Shown here in pieces: positions 16,757-17,494 of a stretch of 17,494 nucleotides of DNA (its first letter is position 1; each line of letters starts with the position of its first letter). The DNA lies in the NCBI GenBank assembly GCA_030539135.1, contig JAUNSQ010000015.1, positions 1 through 17,494 on the forward strand, read 5' to 3'. Both the position numbers and the translations under genes were made by a program. The stretch comes from Synergistaceae bacterium (GTDB lineage Bacteria > Synergistota > Synergistia > Synergistales > Synergistaceae). The notes below the pieces were generated by a model. It was given only the letters and a program-made list of their open reading frames with translations. It was not told the origin of the DNA and made no database searches.

Positions 16757-17494
16757 ATGATTGACACGCACATGCATATATTTGACGCTTCTGCTGTAAA
16801 AAAAGATTCTACAATGCGTTATGCCCCAACAGAAAGCGCCTTTGAAAAAGGATATCGTCTTTGCTGTGAACCAAATGGTATAAGCGGATGTATTTATGTG
16901 CAGCCGAGCTTCCTAAAATGCGACAATAGTTATCTGCTTAACTCGATGAAGGCAGACTGCAAAGAAAAAAAGTTTAAAACATATGGCGTTGCAGTACTTG
17001 AGCCGTCAACAACCGAGTCAGATATAACGTCGTTAATTGACGCAGGTATCCTTGGCGTTCGTCTGAACCTTATCCGTAAAAGCGATGGGGATATTGAAGA
17101 ACTATTGGAAAGAAATATAGCTTTGATGAAAAGGGTTGGAAAGCACAGCATGCACCTTGAGCTGCATATAGAATCGCCAAGGTTGATGCGCATCTTGGAT
17201 AAAGTTGCTTCATACGTGGACAAAATTGTAATCGACCACTTTGCGCTTCCGGCAGAAGGGCAAAGTGGAAGAATAACTAGAGAACCGGAAATTTACGGCG
17301 AACTCAAAAAATATGCCGACCTTGACAAGATATGGATAAAAACATCCGGGGCCTATAGGGTGGTTCCGAATATTAGTTTCAACGAGGCTGTTAAAGATTG
17401 CACGATTTTGGCAAAAGTTCTTGCGGATTTCATGCCACAAAATCACATTCTCTGGGGGAGCGACTGGCCTTATACGATGAACAGCCAAAAGGTT
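16757..17494 (+). CDS. Amidohydrolase-2 family metal hydrolase, LigI-like (3' truncated)
   Basis: The frame is open from ATG 16757 to the window end (246 residues), so the C terminus is missing. The N terminus MIDTHMHIF holds the HxH metal pair (H5, H7) of the amidohydrolase superfamily. Further candidate ligands are H137 in LELHIES and H161 in IDHF. The WGSDWP segment (D236) is typical of the amidohydrolase-2 branch, which includes 2-pyrone-4,6-dicarboxylate lactonase (LigI) and decarboxylases such as ACMSD. It probably hydrolyses a small lactone, or a similar acid, in the cytoplasm; the substrate cannot be read from the sequence. An AAGGAG site lies 12 bp before the ATG and a second TAAGGAA is only 2 bp away. 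It has its own promoter and is more AT-rich than the signalling genes. No functional link to them is evident. Confidence 0.85.
   Translation, partial: MIDTHMHIFDASAVKKDSTMRYAPTESAFEKGYRLCCEPNGISGCIYVQPSFLKCDNSYLLNSMKADCKEKKFKTYGVAVLEPSTTESDITSLIDAGILGVRLNLIRKSDGDIEELLERNIALMKRVGKHSMHLELHIESPRLMRILDKVASYVDKIVIDHFALPAEGQSGRITREPEIYGELKKYADLDKIWIKTSGAYRVVPNISFNEAVKDCTILAKVLADFMPQNHILWGSDWPYTMNSQKV

Overview
This is a bacterial chromosomal window dominated by membrane and cytoplasmic signal transduction built around cyclic di-GMP. Every gene lies on the + strand. The organism cannot be named from the sequence alone. The periplasmic sensor domains suggest a bacterium with a two-membrane envelope. 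Moderately GC-rich signalling genes that still use ATA and AGG codons freely, next to a free-standing glutamate-synthase-like protein and a LigI-like amidohydrolase, would fit an anaerobic amino-acid fermenter such as a member of the Synergistota. That is a low-confidence guess.

Left flank (1-3220): the 3' part of a glutamate-synthase-like FMN protein ending in a strong terminator; a well-formed promoter carrying three ACTCGT words spaced exactly 15 bp; an AAA/DUF234-type ATPase; and a tRNA-Arg(CCU) with its own promoter and terminator. This flank is visibly more AT-rich than what follows.

Signalling block (3341-16580), first part: two very large c-di-GMP genes (3341-6307 and 6346-9519) lie 38 bp apart. 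They read as one enzyme broken by a single-base frameshift near 6290. The first half carries PAS domains, an active GGDEF domain with an RxxD inhibitory site, and the start of a degenerate GGDEF domain. The second half carries the end of that domain, another degenerate GGDEF domain, an EAL phosphodiesterase domain with all catalytic residues, and PAS/PAS/GAF/PAS sensors. Restored, it would be about 2,059 residues.

Signalling block, second part: a new promoter (extended -10 at 9549-9557) precedes an apparent three-gene operon. It encodes an EvgS/BvgS-like hybrid histidine kinase (two periplasmic solute-binding-type domains, membrane span, PAS, HisKA, HATPase, two receiver domains), a separate HPt protein that could complete the phosphorelay, and a membrane-anchored diguanylate cyclase (Cache-like sensor, PAS, GGDEF, GAF, PAS). 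The operon ends in a strong terminator at 16609-16646. The GAF plus cysteine-containing PAS module at the end of the cyclase matches the one at the end of the phosphodiesterase half, including identical cysteine spacing (C-x10-C-x2-C-P). The two enzymes may therefore answer to the same cytoplasmic cue. No DNA-binding response regulator is present, so the phosphorelay output is either encoded elsewhere or works through protein contacts.

Right flank (16647-17494): a promoter with a 7-bp tandem repeat leads into an AT-richer, 3'-truncated amidohydrolase gene.

No insertion sequence, integrase, CRISPR array or rRNA was seen.
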